Shown here: positions 1-9,591 of the stretch, in pieces
Position numbering within the stretch: the stretch's first letter is position 1
Layout: each line of letters opens with the position of its first letter
Source: Dyadobacter psychrophilus
GTDB taxonomy: Bacteria > Bacteroidota > Bacteroidia > Cytophagales > Spirosomataceae
Length of the DNA stretch: 64,000 nucleotides
Direction of reading: 5' to 3'
Assembly: GCF_900167945.1 (NCBI RefSeq)
Contig: NZ_FUZA01000003.1
Location: 186,001 to 250,000, forward strand
Made by a program: the position numbers and the translations under genes
Notes under the pieces: model-generated
Databases searched by the model: none
What the model was told of the DNA's origin: nothing
Seen by the model: the letters and a program-made list of their open reading frames with translations, nothing else

Positions 1-950
1 AAAAATATCTGGGATCGGTTGTCCCGCCAAAGGACAACTATTATGCAGCTTTGAATTCAGCTGTGTTCTCTGACGGATCGTTTGTATACATTCCAAAAGG
101 CGTTCGCTGCCCGATGGAGCTTTCCACTTATTTCCGTATCAATGCTGCCGGAACAGGACAGTTTGAACGCACATTGATCATTGGCGATGCCGATAGTCAC
201 GTGAGTTATCTGGAAGGTTGTACAGCGCCAATGCGTGACGAAAATCAATTGCACGCTGCGGTTGTGGAAATCTTCGCGCACGAAAATGCGAATGTTAAAT
301 ATTCAACCGTTCAAAACTGGTATCCGGGTGATAAAGACGGCAAAGGCGGGATTTATAACTTTGTAACCAAACGCGGTCTTTGCGACGGCGCAGGTTCGAA
401 AATCTCCTGGACGCAGGTTGAAACCGGCTCAGCGATCACTTGGAAATATCCTTCTGTGATCCTGAAAGGCGATAATTCGATTGGTGAATTTTATTCCGTT
501 GCGGTTACCAATAACATGCAACAAGCTGATACGGGAACGAAAATGATCCATATCGGAAAGAATACCAAAAGCCGCATTGTTTCAAAAGGAATTTCAGCTG
601 GTAAGAGCCAGAATTCATACAGAGGACTTGTTCAGGTTTTCAAGAAAGCCGAAAAAGCGCGTAACTTCTCACAGTGCGACTCCCTTTTACTAGGCGACAA
701 ATGCGGCGCGCATACTTTCCCATACATTGAAGTAAGCAACCCATCTGCAACGGTTGAGCACGAAGCTACAACTTCGAAAATTGGTGAGGACATTCTTTTC
801 TATTGCAACCAGCGCGGAATCCCGACAGAACAAGCCGTTGCGTTGATCGTAAATGGTTATGCAAAAGAAGTGTTGAACCAGCTCCCGATGGAGTTTGCGG
901 TGGAAGCGCAGAAATTACTGGAAATCAGTTTGGAAGGCAGCGTAGGTTAA
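1..950 (+). CDS. sufB: SufB, Fe-S cluster assembly scaffold (5' truncated)
   Basis: This is the C-terminal part of SufB, the scaffold subunit of the SufBCD complex that builds Fe-S clusters in the cytoplasm. The window edge cuts the gene: the frame is open from base 3, reading [20 protein letters not shown] before the conserved [17 protein letters not shown] segment, so the TTG at position 51 is internal and not a start. Further SufB hallmarks are LEGCTAP, the basic segment [15 protein letters not shown], a Cys in [14 protein letters not shown], and [18 protein letters not shown] near the end. The usual SufB length is about 480 residues, so roughly a third is missing. sufC and sufD do not follow; a strong terminator lies 35 bases downstream, so sufB ends its transcript here. 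Identification is very secure. Confidence 0.96.
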   Translation, partial: KYLGSVVPPKDNYYAALNSAVFSDGSFVYIPKGVRCPMELSTYFRINAAGTGQFERTLIIGDADSHVSYLEGCTAPMRDENQLHAAVVEIFAHENANVKYSTVQNWYPGDKDGKGGIYNFVTKRGLCDGAGSKISWTQVETGSAITWKYPSVILKGDNSIGEFYSVAVTNNMQQADTGTKMIHIGKNTKSRIVSKGISAGKSQNSYRGLVQVFKKAEKARNFSQCDSLLLGDKCGAHTFPYIEVSNPSATVEHEATTSKIGEDILFYCNQRGIPTEQAVALIVNGYAKEVLNQLPMEFAVEAQKLLEISLEGSVG

Positions 951-985
951 TGCTGTAAAGCCACTTTTTATAGGATTGCCCCAAT

Positions 986-1015
986 AAAGCCTTTGATTCG
1001 TCAAAGGCTTTTTGT
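986..1015 (+). terminator. Rho-independent terminator after sufB
   Basis: A perfect 11-bp stem (986-996 with 1001-1011) closed by a TTCG tetraloop and followed by a T-rich run. It sits between sufB and the antiporter gene and should end the suf transcript. Confidence 0.85.
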
Positions 1016-1056
1016 ATTTTATTGATCTAAAGAAATTAGCCACTAAGCCCAACCAT

Positions 1057-3327
1057 ATGACGCACGTTCCGCAACTAATTATCGACCTTTCACTAATACT
1101 CACGATGGCGGGTATCATTACCCTAATTTTCAAGAAATTGAAACAGCCCATCGTGTTAGGATATATACTGGCCGGATTACTTGTAGGTCCTAATTTCAAC
1201 CTTTTTCCGACTATTACCGACATCAAAACCATTGAAATATGGGCTGAAATCGGTGTTATCTTCTTGCTGTTCAATTTAGGTCTCGAATTTAGTTTCAAAA
1301 AGCTCGTTAAAGTTGGGAACACCGCTGCTATAACGGGTTTGTTCGAAGTAGGAATGATGCTTGCGACGGGTTTTACAACGGGGCAGTTGTTAGGCTGGAG
1401 CAAAACGGACAGCCTTTTCCTCGGCGGTATAATCGCCATTTCTTCAACCACTATCATCTTTCGTGCATTTGATGAATTAGGTCTTAAAACACAGAAATTC
1501 ACGCGCGTCGTGCTGGGAATTCTGGTCATTGAAGATCTTACCGCGGTTTTGTTAATGGTGTTGCTTTCAACATTGTCCATCAGCCAGCAATTCGCAGGCA
1601 TGGAGTTGTTGCAATCCATACTTAAACTGTTTTTCTTCCTGACGCTCTGGTTTTTGGGAGGCATATTTCTCTTCCCCACTCTGCTCAGGCGTTACCGCAA
1701 GCTGATGAACGACGAAAGTGTTTTGATCACATCCGTTGCATTATGCTTTGGAATGGTGTTTCTGGTGACGCAGGCAGGTTTTTCGGCAGCGCTTGGCGCA
1801 TTTATCATGGGCTCTATCCTTGCCGAAACCACACACGCAGAGAAGATTGAACATTTGCTAAAACCGCTGAAAGATCTTTTTGGCGCTGTGTTCTTTATAT
1901 CTGTTGGAATGCTGATTAATCCAGGCTTATTAGTCGAATATGCATTGCCTACGGCGATTTTAGTTTTGGTTGTGATATTGGGTAAAACAACCTTCGTGTC
2001 CCTCGGCGCCATCATTTCGGGACAGCCTCTTAAAAACTCGTTACAATCCGGGATGAGCATGTCGCAGATCGGTGAATTTTCATTTATTATCGCTAACCTC
2101 GGGCTTTCATTGAGCGTTACAAGCAATTTTCTTTATCCAATTGCCGTGGGAGTTTCGGTAATCACCACATTTACAACTCCTTATATGATGAAAGCATCCG
2201 AACCGCTTTCTGAATGGCTGGAAAAGCGTTTGCCGGAAAAATGGAAACATTATCTCAACAGATATAGCACGAGCACAGAAACTATCGTTCAGACAACACA
2301 TTGGAATGAAATACTGAAATCCTATTCGCAAACCGTCATTCTGAATTCGGTTGTAATAATCGGAATAGTCATGGCTTCGTCGCGTCAACTGGCCGATCAG
2401 CTGCACACCAGAGTTCCGGAAACTTACATTACCAATGCAGTTTTATTTGGCATTACATTTCTTCTAATTTCACCTTTTTTATGGGCACTTATTTTCAAGA
2501 GATCAAACAGAAAAGCTTACTCGGCGATCTGGTTAAGCAGAAAATTCAGTCGCGGACCTTTGCTTTTGCTTGAATTGTCCAGGGTGCTGATCGCCATTTT
2601 GTTAATGGGTTTTCTATTAAATTCATTTTTTGCAACACCAACGGCACTAAGCGTTGCAGGAGGCATTATGATCCTCGGTTTTGCCATTTTTTACCAAAGA
2701 TTACAAACCTTTTACAATCGCATTGAAGAGCGTTTCCTGCAAAATTTGAATGCCCGACAGCTGGAAGGCAGCGGCAAATCGAAGAAGATATTACTGCCCT
2801 GGGACGCGCACTTTGCGTTTCTGGAAGTAAGTGCCGACTCTTCGCTCATTGGAAAAACATTGCAGGAATTAAAGATCAGGGAAAATTTCGGGATCAATGT
2901 AGTGCTGATCGAGCGCGGCAGTAAAACGATCCACCTGCCCCGCCCTACCGAAGTGCTGTATCCCTGCGACCGCATTGAAGTTATCGGAACCGACGACCAA
3001 CTGGATGTTTTCCGAGGACACATTGAAGTAAGCACAAATGGTGACGTGTACATCGCGCATGAAGACAGCATTGTGCTGGAACGCGTGGAAGTGCGAAGCG
3101 AATACCAGATCCGCGGCAAAAGTATCAGAAGCAGCCAGATACGGGAAAAAACGCACGGGATGATCGTGGGTCTCGAACGCAACGGCGAGCGGATCCTTAA
3201 TCCTGATTCGTCAATGATCATTGAGAACGACGATGTGTTGTGGATTGCAGGAGAAAAGGATTTGATTAAAGAATTTGTAAAGACAAAATCCGCCAACAGC
3301 GACGAAGAGATTCCGGCTATGTCCTGA
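1057..3327 (+). CDS. CPA2-family cation:proton antiporter with two RCK_C domains
   Basis: A 756-residue inner-membrane monovalent cation/proton antiporter of the CPA2 (KefB/RosB-like) family. Residues about 10-390 form the Na_H_exchanger domain, with many hydrophobic helices and typical CPA2 segments (LGYILAGLLVGP, EIGVIFLLFNLGLEFS, GAFIMGSILAETTHAEKIE, SQIGEFSFI). A second hydrophobic block follows at about 430-565. The C-terminus carries two consecutive TrkA_C (RCK_C) ligand-binding modules at about 580-655 and 670-745, with no Rossmann TrkA_N domain, so regulation by a small ligand rather than NAD is likely. I chose the ATG at 1057 because an upstream in-frame start at 1012 lies inside the sufB terminator. 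It converges with the downstream PLP enzyme, leaving six bases between the stops. The transported ion (K+ or Na+) cannot be told from sequence. Confidence 0.88.
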   Translation: MTHVPQLIIDLSLILTMAGIITLIFKKLKQPIVLGYILAGLLVGPNFNLFPTITDIKTIEIWAEIGVIFLLFNLGLEFSFKKLVKVGNTAAITGLFEVGMMLATGFTTGQLLGWSKTDSLFLGGIIAISSTTIIFRAFDELGLKTQKFTRVVLGILVIEDLTAVLLMVLLSTLSISQQFAGMELLQSILKLFFFLTLWFLGGIFLFPTLLRRYRKLMNDESVLITSVALCFGMVFLVTQAGFSAALGAFIMGSILAETTHAEKIEHLLKPLKDLFGAVFFISVGMLINPGLLVEYALPTAILVLVVILGKTTFVSLGAIISGQPLKNSLQSGMSMSQIGEFSFIIANLGLSLSVTSNFLYPIAVGVSVITTFTTPYMMKASEPLSEWLEKRLPEKWKHYLNRYSTSTETIVQTTHWNEILKSYSQTVILNSVVIIGIVMASSRQLADQLHTRVPETYITNAVLFGITFLLISPFLWALIFKRSNRKAYSAIWLSRKFSRGPLLLLELSRVLIAILLMGFLLNSFFATPTALSVAGGIMILGFAIFYQRLQTFYNRIEERFLQNLNARQLEGSGKSKKILLPWDAHFAFLEVSADSSLIGKTLQELKIRENFGINVVLIERGSKTIHLPRPTEVLYPCDRIEVIGTDDQLDVFRGHIEVSTNGDVYIAHEDSIVLERVEVRSEYQIRGKSIRSSQIREKTHGMIVGLERNGERILNPDSSMIIENDDVLWIAGEKDLIKEFVKTKSANSDEEIPAMS

Positions 3328-3333
3328 GTTTGG

Positions 3334-4227
3334 CTACGATTTGAGCAGGCCCTGCAGTCCGCCCGTGTGCAAGGCAACAATGGTCTGACCTTTTTGAAAA
3401 TTGTTTTTACGGATCAGATCAAAAAGCCCGAAGAACATTTTTGCCGTATAAACCTGCTCTAATTGAATGTCGAATTTTCGCTTAAATTCATTCATGAATG
3501 TGATAAGCTCTTCATCATATTTTGCATAACCTCCAAAATGATATTCAGTAAAGAGCTGCAGATCGCCTGAATGTCGCCCATTCAACAAAGCTTTAATGTC
3601 CTCTTTCAAAAATGCTCCGCCTTTTAATGCCGAAAAAGCCAGCACATTTGCGCCGACAGATAATAGTCCGGCGGCAGTTCCGCCCGTGCCGGCAGCAACA
3701 GCGATATAATCGGGAATTTGACTTAACTGCGCATTGATTTCCGGCAACATTTCTGCAACGCCTTGTAATGCAAAAGCAGAGGTTCCACCTTCCGGGATGA
3801 TGAATGGATTGCTAAATTTTGCAGCGAGCTTTTGGAGATAATCAGCTTCATTTCTGAGCTTATACTCAGCTCGCGATACGAATTGCAGATTCATTCCCTG
3901 CTCTTTACAAAACATTAAAGTCGGCGAAAGCTTTTCCACAATTTCCTCACCCCTTACAATGCCAATTGTCTCAAAACCAAGCGCTTTTCCGGCGGCGGCA
4001 ACGGCGTATAAATGGTTAGAAAATGCGCCGCCAAATGTTAGTAGACGCCTTTGCCCCTGTGATTGTGCTTCAAGCAAATTGTATTTAAGCTTACGCCATT
4101 TATTGCCGGAAACCGTCGAGTGGATCAGATCATCGCGCTTAATGTACAATCGGATGCCAGCCTTTTCCGTGATCGCATTGGACAGTTCCTGAATTGGGGT
4201 TGGCAGGATGGCACTTAGTAAATCCAC
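3334..4227 (-). CDS. PLP-dependent ACC deaminase/D-cysteine desulfhydrase family protein
   Basis: A 297-residue cytoplasmic fold-type II PLP enzyme. The N-terminal SGNKWRKLKYNL segment carries the PLP-binding lysine typical of the ACC deaminase/D-cysteine desulfhydrase family; TFGGAFSNHLYAVAAAGK and the glycine-rich AAGTGGTAAGL phosphate-binding loop agree. At below 300 residues it is shorter than bona fide ACC deaminases (about 340), and most such short Bacteroidota homologues have no proven substrate; D-cysteine desulfhydrase-like activity is an inference. The start is a GTG at 4227, since no ATG fits the family N-terminus. It is transcribed divergently from the pseudouridine synthase gene with only 40 bases between starts. 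Confidence 0.82.
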   Translation of the reverse strand: MDLLSAILPTPIQELSNAITEKAGIRLYIKRDDLIHSTVSGNKWRKLKYNLLEAQSQGQRRLLTFGGAFSNHLYAVAAAGKALGFETIGIVRGEEIVEKLSPTLMFCKEQGMNLQFVSRAEYKLRNEADYLQKLAAKFSNPFIIPEGGTSAFALQGVAEMLPEINAQLSQIPDYIAVAAGTGGTAAGLLSVGANVLAFSALKGGAFLKEDIKALLNGRHSGDLQLFTEYHFGGYAKYDEELITFMNEFKRKFDIQLEQVYTAKMFFGLFDLIRKNNFQKGQTIVALHTGGLQGLLKS

Positions 4228-4267
4228 TTATTTTGATAATTTTGTTTACAATAAATGACCAATTGGA

Positions 4268-5299
4268 ATGTCCGAAGACAATATTGAGGTTGCCTCAGAG
4301 GAAGATGATTTATTTGAACATTACAGAATTGTTGCTGACAAAGGTCAGGGATTAATCCGGCTCGACAAATATTTGAGCCTTCATGTCGCAAACGCTTCCC
4401 GGACAAAAATACAAAATGGAATTGATGCGGAAGCTGTAAAGGTAAATGGCAACGTTACCAAAGCGAGTTATAAAGTGAAGCCGCTGGACGTCATAACTCT
4501 GTCGCTTCCGGAACCGCCACGCGATACTGAGATTATTCCCGAAGACATTCCGTTAGACATTATTTACGAAGATGAAGTGCTTTTGATTGTCAATAAGCCT
4601 ACCGGCATGGTTGTTCATCCCGCGTTTGGGAACTGGTCAGGGACGCTTATCAATGCATTGGTTTATCATTTTCAGCAACTGCCCACGGGCAGAAACGGAG
4701 AAGGGCGGCCAGGGTTGGTGCATCGTATCGATAAGGATACATCTGGTTTGCTGGTTATCGCAAAAACCGAATTTGCCATGACATTTCTGGCCAAACAATT
4801 TTCAGATCACACGATTGAACGAACTTATAACGCGCTGATCTGGGGTGAACCAAGAGAAGAATCAGGTACGATTCGGGGCAATGTGGGCAGAAGTGTTAAG
4901 GACAGGCGTGTTATGGACATTTTTCCGGATGGAAGCCAGGGTAAACATGCAGTAACACATTACAAGACACTCAGGTCGCTCCGCTATGTCACGCTCATTC
5001 AATGCAACCTTGAAACTGGCCGCACCCACCAGATCCGCGCGCATATGAAGCATATTGGTCATCCGATCTTCAATGATACAACCTATGGAGGAGATAAAAT
5101 CCTGCGCGGGCCTTCAAATGGAAGTTATAAGGCAATGGTAACCAATCTTTTTGAACTGCTACCGGGCCAGGCACTTCATGCGAAATCACTTGGCTTTATC
5201 CATCCCACAACCAGGCAATGGATGCAATTCGACACAGAACTTCCAGTAAATTTTCAGACAATATTAGAAAAGTGGGAAAACTTCGCGGACAATCAGTAG
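4268..5299 (+). CDS. RluA/RluD-family 23S rRNA pseudouridine synthase
   Basis: A 343-residue cytoplasmic RNA-modifying enzyme that isomerises uridine to pseudouridine, most probably in 23S rRNA as RluD does. An S4 RNA-binding domain lies at about residues 25-90 (IRLDKYLSLHVANASRTKIQ), followed by the catalytic domain. The signature HRIDKDTSGL at about residue 151 contains the catalytic Asp, and GRTHQIRAHMKHIGHPI is the conserved C-terminal RluA motif. Length is normal for RluD (about 325). Which uridines are modified cannot be read from sequence. A GNAT gene follows after 47 bases on the same strand. Confidence 0.92.
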   Translation: MSEDNIEVASEEDDLFEHYRIVADKGQGLIRLDKYLSLHVANASRTKIQNGIDAEAVKVNGNVTKASYKVKPLDVITLSLPEPPRDTEIIPEDIPLDIIYEDEVLLIVNKPTGMVVHPAFGNWSGTLINALVYHFQQLPTGRNGEGRPGLVHRIDKDTSGLLVIAKTEFAMTFLAKQFSDHTIERTYNALIWGEPREESGTIRGNVGRSVKDRRVMDIFPDGSQGKHAVTHYKTLRSLRYVTLIQCNLETGRTHQIRAHMKHIGHPIFNDTTYGGDKILRGPSNGSYKAMVTNLFELLPGQALHAKSLGFIHPTTRQWMQFDTELPVNFQTILEKWENFADNQ

Positions 5300-5346
5300 G
5301 AAATTGTGTATTTTAACCTCTTTCAGAATATTTAATAAATGATATT

Positions 5347-5790
5347 ATGACTATCTCAACCCGCCAAGGAAAACTAGAAGACATCCCAGCAATTTTCGAA
5401 TTAGTTAAGGAACTGGCCGTTTATGAACGAGCCTTAAACCAGGTCACCAATAATGTTGAAAAGATGACCCGGGACTACAATGAAAAACTGTATGACTTCT
5501 TCGTTGCCGAGTCGGATTCCAAAATCATTGGCATGTCGCTATACTATTACCGTTATTCGACGTGGAAAGGGAAGAGATTATATATGGAGGATATCATCGT
5601 AACAGAAGATATGCGTGGCAATGGCATTGGAAAAATATTATTCGATGCAACCGTAGCAGCTGCCAAACAAACCGGCTGTACAGGCATGTTGTGGCAGGTG
5701 CTCGACTGGAATACGTCTGCCGTCGGCTTTTACCGAAAATACGGCACCAACTTCGACAATGAATGGATCAATTGCAGCCTCGATTTTTAA
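5347..5790 (+). CDS. GNAT family N-acetyltransferase
   Basis: A 147-residue soluble GNAT acetyltransferase. It shows the N-terminal [23 protein letters not shown] helix, the central acidic strand [20 protein letters not shown] with the acetyl-CoA pyrophosphate-binding R-G-N-G-I-G loop near residues 88-96, and the C-terminal [18 protein letters not shown] segment. This pattern is closest to diamine/thialysine N-acetyltransferase-like proteins, but I would not assign a substrate. It may be cotranscribed with the upstream pseudouridine synthase. Its stop codon overlaps the trmD stop on the other strand through a shared TTAA (5787-5790). Confidence 0.85.
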   Translation: MTISTRQGKLEDIPAIFELVKELAVYERALNQVTNNVEKMTRDYNEKLYDFFVAESDSKIIGMSLYYYRYSTWKGKRLYMEDIIVTEDMRGNGIGKILFDATVAAAKQTGCTGMLWQVLDWNTSAVGFYRKYGTNFDNEWINCSLDF

Positions 5791-6464
5791 GGTTTCAGTA
5801 AATCCGGCCTCCGCTGTTTTGTTCGTTCGATGGATTGCTCGTAACGCCATTCCTCAATCCTGGCTTCATGTCCCGACATTAGAATTTCAGGAACAATGTG
5901 CCCTTCAAAATCAGCAGGGCGGGTATAAACAGGCGGCGCCAGGAGATTATCCTGAAATGAATCGGTCAATGCAGAAGTTTCGTCATTAAGAACGCCTGGA
6001 AGCAACCGAATAATGGCATCGGAAAGCACTGCCGCGGCAAGTTCACCGCCAGACAGCACATAATCGCCTATACTAACTTCTTTGGTGATAAATAAGTCCC
6101 GCACGCGCTGATCAACGCCTTTGTAGTGACCGCATAACATCATAATGTTGCCTTTCAATGAAAGTTGGTTCACCATATGCTGCTGCATCAATTCGCCATC
6201 GGGCGTGAGATAAATGATTTCATCATAGTCTCTCTCTTTTTGCAAGCCACGGATACAACGGGCAATCGGTTCGATTTGCAGAACCATTCCAGCTCCCCCG
6301 CCAAAAGCATAATCATCGATTGTCCGATGCTTATTAACCGAATAATCTCTGATGTCATGCACCATTACCTCCACAAATCCGCCTTGCTGAGCGCGTTTCA
6401 GAATGGAATGTGCGAAAAAACTGTCCAGCAGATTAGGCACGCAGGTTAAAATATCAATCCGCAT
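5787..6464 (-). CDS. trmD: tRNA (guanine-37-N1)-methyltransferase TrmD
   Basis: TrmD methylates N1 of G37 next to the anticodon using S-adenosylmethionine and prevents +1 frameshifting. The 225-residue protein begins [16 protein letters not shown], the usual TrmD N-terminus, which fixes the start at 6464 (an ATG one codon upstream is equally possible). The SPOUT trefoil-knot region is visible as [15 protein letters not shown] and [20 protein letters not shown], followed by the linker and the C-terminal tRNA-binding domain. It overlaps the end of rimM by 11 bases, so the two are translationally linked. rplS, which often follows trmD in bacteria, is absent here; instead the GNAT gene converges. 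Confidence 0.95.
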   Translation of the reverse strand: MRIDILTCVPNLLDSFFAHSILKRAQQGGFVEVMVHDIRDYSVNKHRTIDDYAFGGGAGMVLQIEPIARCIRGLQKERDYDEIIYLTPDGELMQQHMVNQLSLKGNIMMLCGHYKGVDQRVRDLFITKEVSIGDYVLSGGELAAAVLSDAIIRLLPGVLNDETSALTDSFQDNLLAPPVYTRPADFEGHIVPEILMSGHEARIEEWRYEQSIERTKQRRPDLLKP

Positions 6465-7017
6465 CATCCGGGGTATTTTCAGAATCAGAATTGTCAAGAT
6501 AAACTTCCAGCAGGCCTTCGGGAAGGCTAACCATCAGTTGCTTATTTTCTTTATCGGCTTTTAAAACAATGTCAGCAGCCGTTGGGATTAGCACTTCTAC
6601 GCCTTGATAGTCCATTGCGATAAGGTCCTGACCATTCAGTGAATAAACCTCACGCACAACACCGAGAGCGCCCATCGTTTGATCTACAACGGTGAAGCCT
6701 TTGATCTCATGATAATAAAACTCCTCATTGCTAAGCTCTTCCAGCTCATCGAGTGAAAGATAAAGTGAGCTTCCAACCAGCGCCTGTGCTTTCTCAATGG
6801 TATTAACATCTTCAAACTTCACAATGGCATTGGCCTGTTTCTGCAAGTTGAAATTTTCGACAAAATAAGGAACCAGCTCACCTTTTATCTCAACATAAAT
6901 CGCGTCAAGATCTTCATAGTCCTCTGGATAATCTACGTCGAGAAAAATGACAACATTGCCAGTCGTTCCGTGCGTACGAACGATATAACCTAATAAATAA
7001 CAATTATCCTGTGTCAC
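6454..7017 (-). CDS. rimM: 16S rRNA processing protein RimM
   Basis: RimM binds S19 and assists maturation of the 3' domain of 16S rRNA. The 187-residue protein starts with [19 protein letters not shown], the N-terminal RimM beta-barrel signature, and continues with the PRC-barrel part ([49 protein letters not shown]). The tail is acidic ([13 protein letters not shown]). It lies between rpsP and trmD in the classic ribosome-maturation order and overlaps trmD. Confidence 0.93.
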   Translation of the reverse strand: MTQDNCYLLGYIVRTHGTTGNVVIFLDVDYPEDYEDLDAIYVEIKGELVPYFVENFNLQKQANAIVKFEDVNTIEKAQALVGSSLYLSLDELEELSNEEFYYHEIKGFTVVDQTMGALGVVREVYSLNGQDLIAMDYQGVEVLIPTAADIVLKADKENKQLMVSLPEGLLEVYLDNSDSENTPDDAD

Positions 7018-7052
7018 CTGCTAATAAAATAATGGTGTAAGTATAAAACAAT

Positions 7053-7083
7053 ATGAGTCTGTACGGATTACCGACAGACTCAT
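7053..7083 (-). other. Stem-loop between rpsP and rimM
   Basis: A perfect 10-bp inverted repeat (7053-7062 with 7074-7083); the loop adds a possible CGG/CCG 3-bp extension. On the minus strand only a weak T-rich stretch follows, so partial termination or mRNA processing that sets the S16 to RimM/TrmD ratio is more likely than full termination. Confidence 0.55.
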
Positions 7084-7105
7084 AAAGAATGTATTTAGAC
7101 GCTAA

Positions 7106-7879
7106 TTACTCAGCCTTCTTCTCTGCTGACTCATCCGTTTCAGGAGTTTCAGTAGACGCTGGAGCCTCAGCCGCCGGTGTTTCAACAGGTGCTGTTTCAG
7201 CTGCGGGAGCTTCAACTGGTGCCGCTGCTTCAACTTCTGGTCCGCCAGCCGCTGGTGTTTCAGCAGGCGCTGGTGCAGCTGCTTCAACTTCCGGTGTTTC
7301 AACTGGTGCCGGAGCCTCAGCTACTGCTTCTTCAACAGCTGTTTCTTCAGCCGCAACTTCGTCAGTTACTGTGTCGACAGCCGCTTCTGTTTCTTCCACT
7401 TCGGGAGCTTCTTCAACAGGAGGTGCGTTTTTCTTAGCGATTGCTTCTGCACGAGTCTGGCTTACTTTACGCTCAGCTTCAAGTCTGGCTTGTTTGTCAG
7501 AATCTTTCTTCTGTGATATAGAATCAGCAGCAGTTGCTTTACGATCTGTTTTCGATCCTTTCCATTCTTCAAAACGTGAATCAGCAACTTCTTGCGTGAT
7601 AGCACCTTTGATAACGCCTACTTGCAAGTGTTTTTTAAGCATAACACCTTCATGTTGCAAAATAGAGCGTGCTGTATCAGTTGGTTGAGCGCCTTTCAAA
7701 AGCCAATCAACTGCTTTATCTGATTCCAAAACGATGGAAGCAGGATTTGTACCTGGGTTGTAAATACCCAATTTTTCGATGAAGCGACCATCACGTGGTG
7801 CTCTGGCATCTGCGACTACGATGTCATAAATCGCCTTCTTCTTGCGTCCACGACGCGCCAACCTAATTTTAACTGCCAT
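7106..7879 (-). CDS. rpsP: Ribosomal protein S16 with long Ala/Pro/Glu-rich tail
   Basis: The first ~80 residues are a standard S16 ([60 protein letters not shown]), a component of the 30S body. The protein is 257 residues long, against 80-110 in most bacteria; Bacteroidota S16 proteins often carry an extension, but this one is large. After a charged helical segment (about 110-150) comes a low-complexity tail built of repeated short units such as [14 protein letters not shown] and APVETP, ending in EKKAE. The DNA of the tail (7110-7400) is correspondingly repetitive. The tail is acidic and probably disordered. It is first in the rpsP-rimM-trmD operon and has a good Bacteroidota -7 box upstream. 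Confidence 0.95.
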   Translation of the reverse strand: MAVKIRLARRGRKKKAIYDIVVADARAPRDGRFIEKLGIYNPGTNPASIVLESDKAVDWLLKGAQPTDTARSILQHEGVMLKKHLQVGVIKGAITQEVADSRFEEWKGSKTDRKATAADSISQKKDSDKQARLEAERKVSQTRAEAIAKKNAPPVEEAPEVEETEAAVDTVTDEVAAEETAVEEAVAEAPAPVETPEVEAAAPAPAETPAAGGPEVEAAAPVEAPAAETAPVETPAAEAPASTETPETDESAEKKAE

Positions 7880-7925
7880 TATTGAATTTGTTATGGTCGG
7901 GAACTCGTCCCTAAATTAAACAGGG

Positions 7926-7960
7926 TGCAAAGGTAAGTGAAATTCCTGAATTCCAGAACA
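7926..7960 (-). promoter_or_regulatory. Promoter of the rpsP operon
   Basis: Read on the minus strand, TACCTTTG at 7935-7928 matches the Bacteroidota -7 consensus TAnnTTTG exactly and is followed by GCACCC. It sits about 50 bases before the rpsP start. The -33 element is poor, as is common for such promoters. Confidence 0.55.
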
Positions 7961-7962
7961 GC

Positions 7963-8001
7963 CTGCACAAAAAAAGGAAGGTAATCGCTTACCTTCCTTT
8001 T
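7963..8001 (-). terminator. Rho-independent terminator of the OmpA-family gene
   Basis: A perfect 13-bp stem (7972-7984 with 7989-8001) with a four-base loop, followed on the minus strand by a run of T. It lies 19 bases after the OmpA-family stop codon. Confidence 0.85.
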
Positions 8002-8020
8002 CAAATGTTTTGACAACGTC

Positions 8021-9529
8021 CTAAGGGCGGAAACCAGCAGGATATGTTGAGCGAATCGTGTTGTTAGGCAAAATCTTGATTTCAACACGACGGTTAGACT
8101 GTAAGCCTTCAACTGTAGTGTTTTCAGCGATCGGGCGATATTCACCGTAATGCTCTACAATGATGCGGCTAGGATCAGTGATTCCGGCGCGAATCAGGAA
8201 GCGTTTTGCTGCATCAACACGACGACGTGAAAGTGACACGTTATAAGCGTCAGACGCACGAGCATCTGTGTGACCAACAAGAACAATGCGGCAGTTTGTA
8301 CGCATGTTCAAAAGCTCAACCACTTTGCTCAAAGTCTCTTTTGAAGGATTGCGGATGATTGCTTTGTCAGTATCAAATTCAATGTTGCTGAACAACGCTT
8401 CGCATTCATCTTTTGGCAAGTTGTTTTTGATAGCATCTCTGATAATTTTATCAAGATCCATTGCAACTCCACCACCCGATACGATACTTCCGATTGGTGT
8501 GTTTGGCTCTTTGTCGAAAAGATCTGCTACACCGTCACCATCTGAATCTGTGTAAAGACGTGGATCAACTGGCTTAGGCATGTTTGCTTTTGCAATTGAA
8601 TCTGCATCTTCCATTGTTGGATTGTAAGGAACAGGGATCAAAGATTGTGGATTTGCCCAACGCAAGTGGTAACGGCCGCTTCCGGCATCATACTTGCCTT
8701 TTTTAGCCATTACTGCATTTTTACCAAGTTTGTAAGTTAATGCAATGGTAGCAATTCCGTAAGCATCGTTTCCTGACTCTCCTTTCGCAAATGTCCAGAT
8801 TCCAGTTTGTGTTGAATAATCACTCAATCCACCAACTGTTGCATCCAGTTTTTCTGTGTTAACAAAGTTATGCGTATAATCTAATCCCAAATCGAATCTT
8901 GGAGTTAATTCATAATGTACAGATAGTCCAACCGGCATTACCCATTCACGTGTATATGTAGAACCATTGCGCTCCCACTTTCCAGCTGTTTTCGAGCTGG
9001 CATCCGTATTTGTAGAAAAAGAAAATTCTTGCCCGGTTGTAACATTAATATAATCTACATCCGTGTGGTAGTAAATGATACCCCAACCTAAATGTGCGTC
9101 TACTTTCCATCTACGCAACTTTTTGTAACCAAATAGCAGGCGGTTGAGATTGGCTGTTCCGTCCAGCGAGACCTGAACAAATGATGGGCTATTAAATGTA
9201 GCGTTGTACTCGTGATTAGTGAGTGAGCTGATGTGACCTGCTTTTGAACCTTGCAGACGGCCATTGAATCCAACGATCTGAACACCGAAAATAGGAGAAA
9301 GCTGCTTGTTGATAGACAATCCCCAGCCTCCGGTTAATTTCTCGTTGTCTCCGCGTTTGAAGCCATTGTATTCTGTTAAATCTCCGAAGAATTTGGTAAT
9401 CCCCCCGTAACCTGTGATAGACCAGGTGTTCATTTTATTGGGTCCTTCGTACGTTCGATTTTGGGCAAACGTATTCAAACTCAGTAGGGACAAACAAATC
9501 AAAGCAACGTAAAGATTCTTTCTCTTCAT
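8021..9529 (-). CDS. OmpA-family outer-membrane protein with beta-barrel and peptidoglycan-binding domain
   Basis: A 502-residue exported protein. The ATG at 9529 (MKRKNLYVALICLSLLSLNTFAQ) gives a clean signal peptide ending near residue 22. Residues ~25-280 are rich in aromatic, alternating strands (NTWSITGYGGITKFFGDLTE onward) and fit an outer-membrane beta-barrel. A short calcium-binding thrombospondin-3-like unit, DSDGDGVADLFDKEP, precedes the C-terminal OmpA domain (about 390-490: NIEFDTDKAIIRNPS, LVGHTDARASDAYNVSLSRRR), which holds the meso-diaminopimelate-contacting Asp/Arg pair of the family. The likely role is tethering outer membrane to peptidoglycan. It is monocistronic, with its own terminator. 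What passes the barrel, if anything, is unknown. Confidence 0.88.
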   Translation of the reverse strand: MKRKNLYVALICLSLLSLNTFAQNRTYEGPNKMNTWSITGYGGITKFFGDLTEYNGFKRGDNEKLTGGWGLSINKQLSPIFGVQIVGFNGRLQGSKAGHISSLTNHEYNATFNSPSFVQVSLDGTANLNRLLFGYKKLRRWKVDAHLGWGIIYYHTDVDYINVTTGQEFSFSTNTDASSKTAGKWERNGSTYTREWVMPVGLSVHYELTPRFDLGLDYTHNFVNTEKLDATVGGLSDYSTQTGIWTFAKGESGNDAYGIATIALTYKLGKNAVMAKKGKYDAGSGRYHLRWANPQSLIPVPYNPTMEDADSIAKANMPKPVDPRLYTDSDGDGVADLFDKEPNTPIGSIVSGGGVAMDLDKIIRDAIKNNLPKDECEALFSNIEFDTDKAIIRNPSKETLSKVVELLNMRTNCRIVLVGHTDARASDAYNVSLSRRRVDAAKRFLIRAGITDPSRIIVEHYGEYRPIAENTTVEGLQSNRRVEIKILPNNTIRSTYPAGFRP

Positions 9530-9591
9530 GGGAAACACCAGTTATGTGATTCAAATATTCACTATTTAATTAACTCAAAAACAGAAAAAAA

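Noticed and set aside
915..1679. A 254-codon minus-strand frame inside the antiporter gene
   Set aside because: The plus-strand product has clear CPA2 motifs; the antisense product has none and spans the terminator of sufB.
7089..7688. Long open frame on the plus strand opposite rpsP encoding an Ala/Ser/Val-rich protein
   Set aside because: It is the antisense reading of the repetitive S16 tail; low-complexity DNA keeps several frames open, and no conserved motif is visible.
8470..8560. Repeat-rich adhesin signature in the OmpA-family protein
   Set aside because: Only one thrombospondin-3-like unit is present, which is ordinary for linker regions of such proteins.
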